Part shown: positions 48,985 through 49,118 of the stretch, one piece after another
Layout of the letters: each line of letters begins with the position of its first letter
Position numbering within the stretch: position 1 is the stretch's first letter
NCBI GenBank assembly: GCA_031374415.1
Contig: JANMGB010000227.1
Location: forward strand, 1-49,118
Source: CANHBY01 sp031374415
GTDB lineage: Bacteria > Pseudomonadota > Gammaproteobacteria > Burkholderiales > Burkholderiaceae_C
Length of the DNA: 49,118 nt
Reading direction: 5' to 3'
Position numbers and translations under genes: made by a program
Notes under the pieces: generated by a model
The model's input: the letters and a program-made list of their open reading frames with translations, nothing else
Told to the model about the DNA's origin: nothing
The model's database searches: none

Positions 48985-49118
48985 GGGGCTGTTCGGAAAA
49001 GAAGTCGGGGAGAATGGCGGCCTTTTGAGGCAGATGACCGAAGAACGCCACGCGTTGGATGACGAGCAGTGGGAGAGGTTGGGGAAGGTGTTGCCACGTA
49101 GTCAAGGAGGTCAAGGAA
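48985..49118 (+). mobile_element. Left end of an IS5-superfamily-like insertion sequence, cut by the window
   Basis: The sequence begins GGGGCTGTTCGGAAAAG immediately after a TA (48983-48984), as expected for an IS427/IS1031-like end with a short T-A target. A transposase starts 49 bases inside. The other end, its inverted repeat and the duplicated target lie outside the window. Confidence 0.7.
49034..49118 (+). CDS. IS5-like transposase, N-terminal 28 residues only
   Basis: ATG at 49034 with GAGG upstream. Translation begins MTEERHALDDEQWERLGKVL, then PRSQGGQG, matching the DUF4096-type N-terminal domain (LTDEQWxxLxPLLP pattern) of IS5-family transposases. It continues past the window edge. 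Confidence 0.75.
   Translation, partial: MTEERHALDDEQWERLGKVLPRSQGGQG

Noticed and set aside
48543..49097. Intact 184-residue transposase starting at 49097
   Set aside because: The first ~37 residues are antisense of the IS5-like element; the native IS200 start is missing, so it is called a pseudogene.

Overview
The window reads as a chromosomal segment of a betaproteobacterium of the order Burkholderiales, most likely family Comamonadaceae (Limnohabitans, Rhodoferax or Hydrogenophaga type). That is an inference from gene order and protein flavour: surE-pcm-nlpD-rlmD; carA-carB-greA-DUF4149-yhbY-rlmE-ftsH-folP-glmM followed by pstSCAB-phoU-phoB-phoR; trxA-rho-rpmE2; and AddAB-type rather than RecBCD-type recombination nucleases. 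Base composition is GC-rich by eye. Most of the window is core genome; accessory DNA is confined to the first 3 kb, a few small repeats and the last 0.9 kb.

Layout. 1-4.7 kb: the 3' part of a large repetitive surface protein followed 15 bases later by a membrane-bound PAS-GGDEF diguanylate cyclase. 4.7-6.1 kb: tRNA-His(GTG), an alanine-rich OprI/Lpp-like lipoprotein, a REP-like palindrome and a conserved protein of unknown function. 6.1-12.0 kb: valS, converging on and overlapping a LuxR-type response regulator/multi-membrane-span histidine kinase pair. 12.1-16.1 kb: surE-pcm-nlpD (start/stop overlaps) and rlmD. 16.1-17.4 kb: a Bax-inhibitor-1 family membrane protein and a GlcG/HbpS-like protein. 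17.5-24.3 kb: carA leader, carAB, greA, DUF4149, then divergent yhbY and rlmE. 24.4-28.8 kb: ftsH, folP, glmM, with a 238-bp inverted-repeat/foldback element between folP and glmM. 28.9-35.8 kb: a Pho box and the complete phosphate module pstS-pstC-pstA-pstB-phoU-phoB-phoR. 35.8-40.0 kb (minus strand): a GT-C-like membrane protein, rpmE2, rho, trxA. 40.0-46.2 kb: addB-addA. 46.2-48.2 kb: a DMT exporter divergent from a quinone oxidoreductase. 48.2-49.1 kb: an inverted-repeat element with nested dispersed repeats, an IS200-type transposase pseudogene, and the left end of an IS5-like element that interrupted it.

How the genes work together. PhoR senses phosphate limitation through the Pst/PhoU complex and phosphorylates PhoB, which should bind the box in front of pstS; a hairpin between pstS and pstC probably sets the excess of binding protein. 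SurE, Pcm and NlpD form the familiar repair/envelope cluster, here not followed by rpoS. The nearest thing to an undescribed element is the foldback repeat at 27225-27462, whose predicted fold looks RNA-like. The repeat/IS island at the right edge and the adhesin-cyclase pair at the left edge are the other places to look. No CRISPR array, prophage or recognisable defence island was seen.
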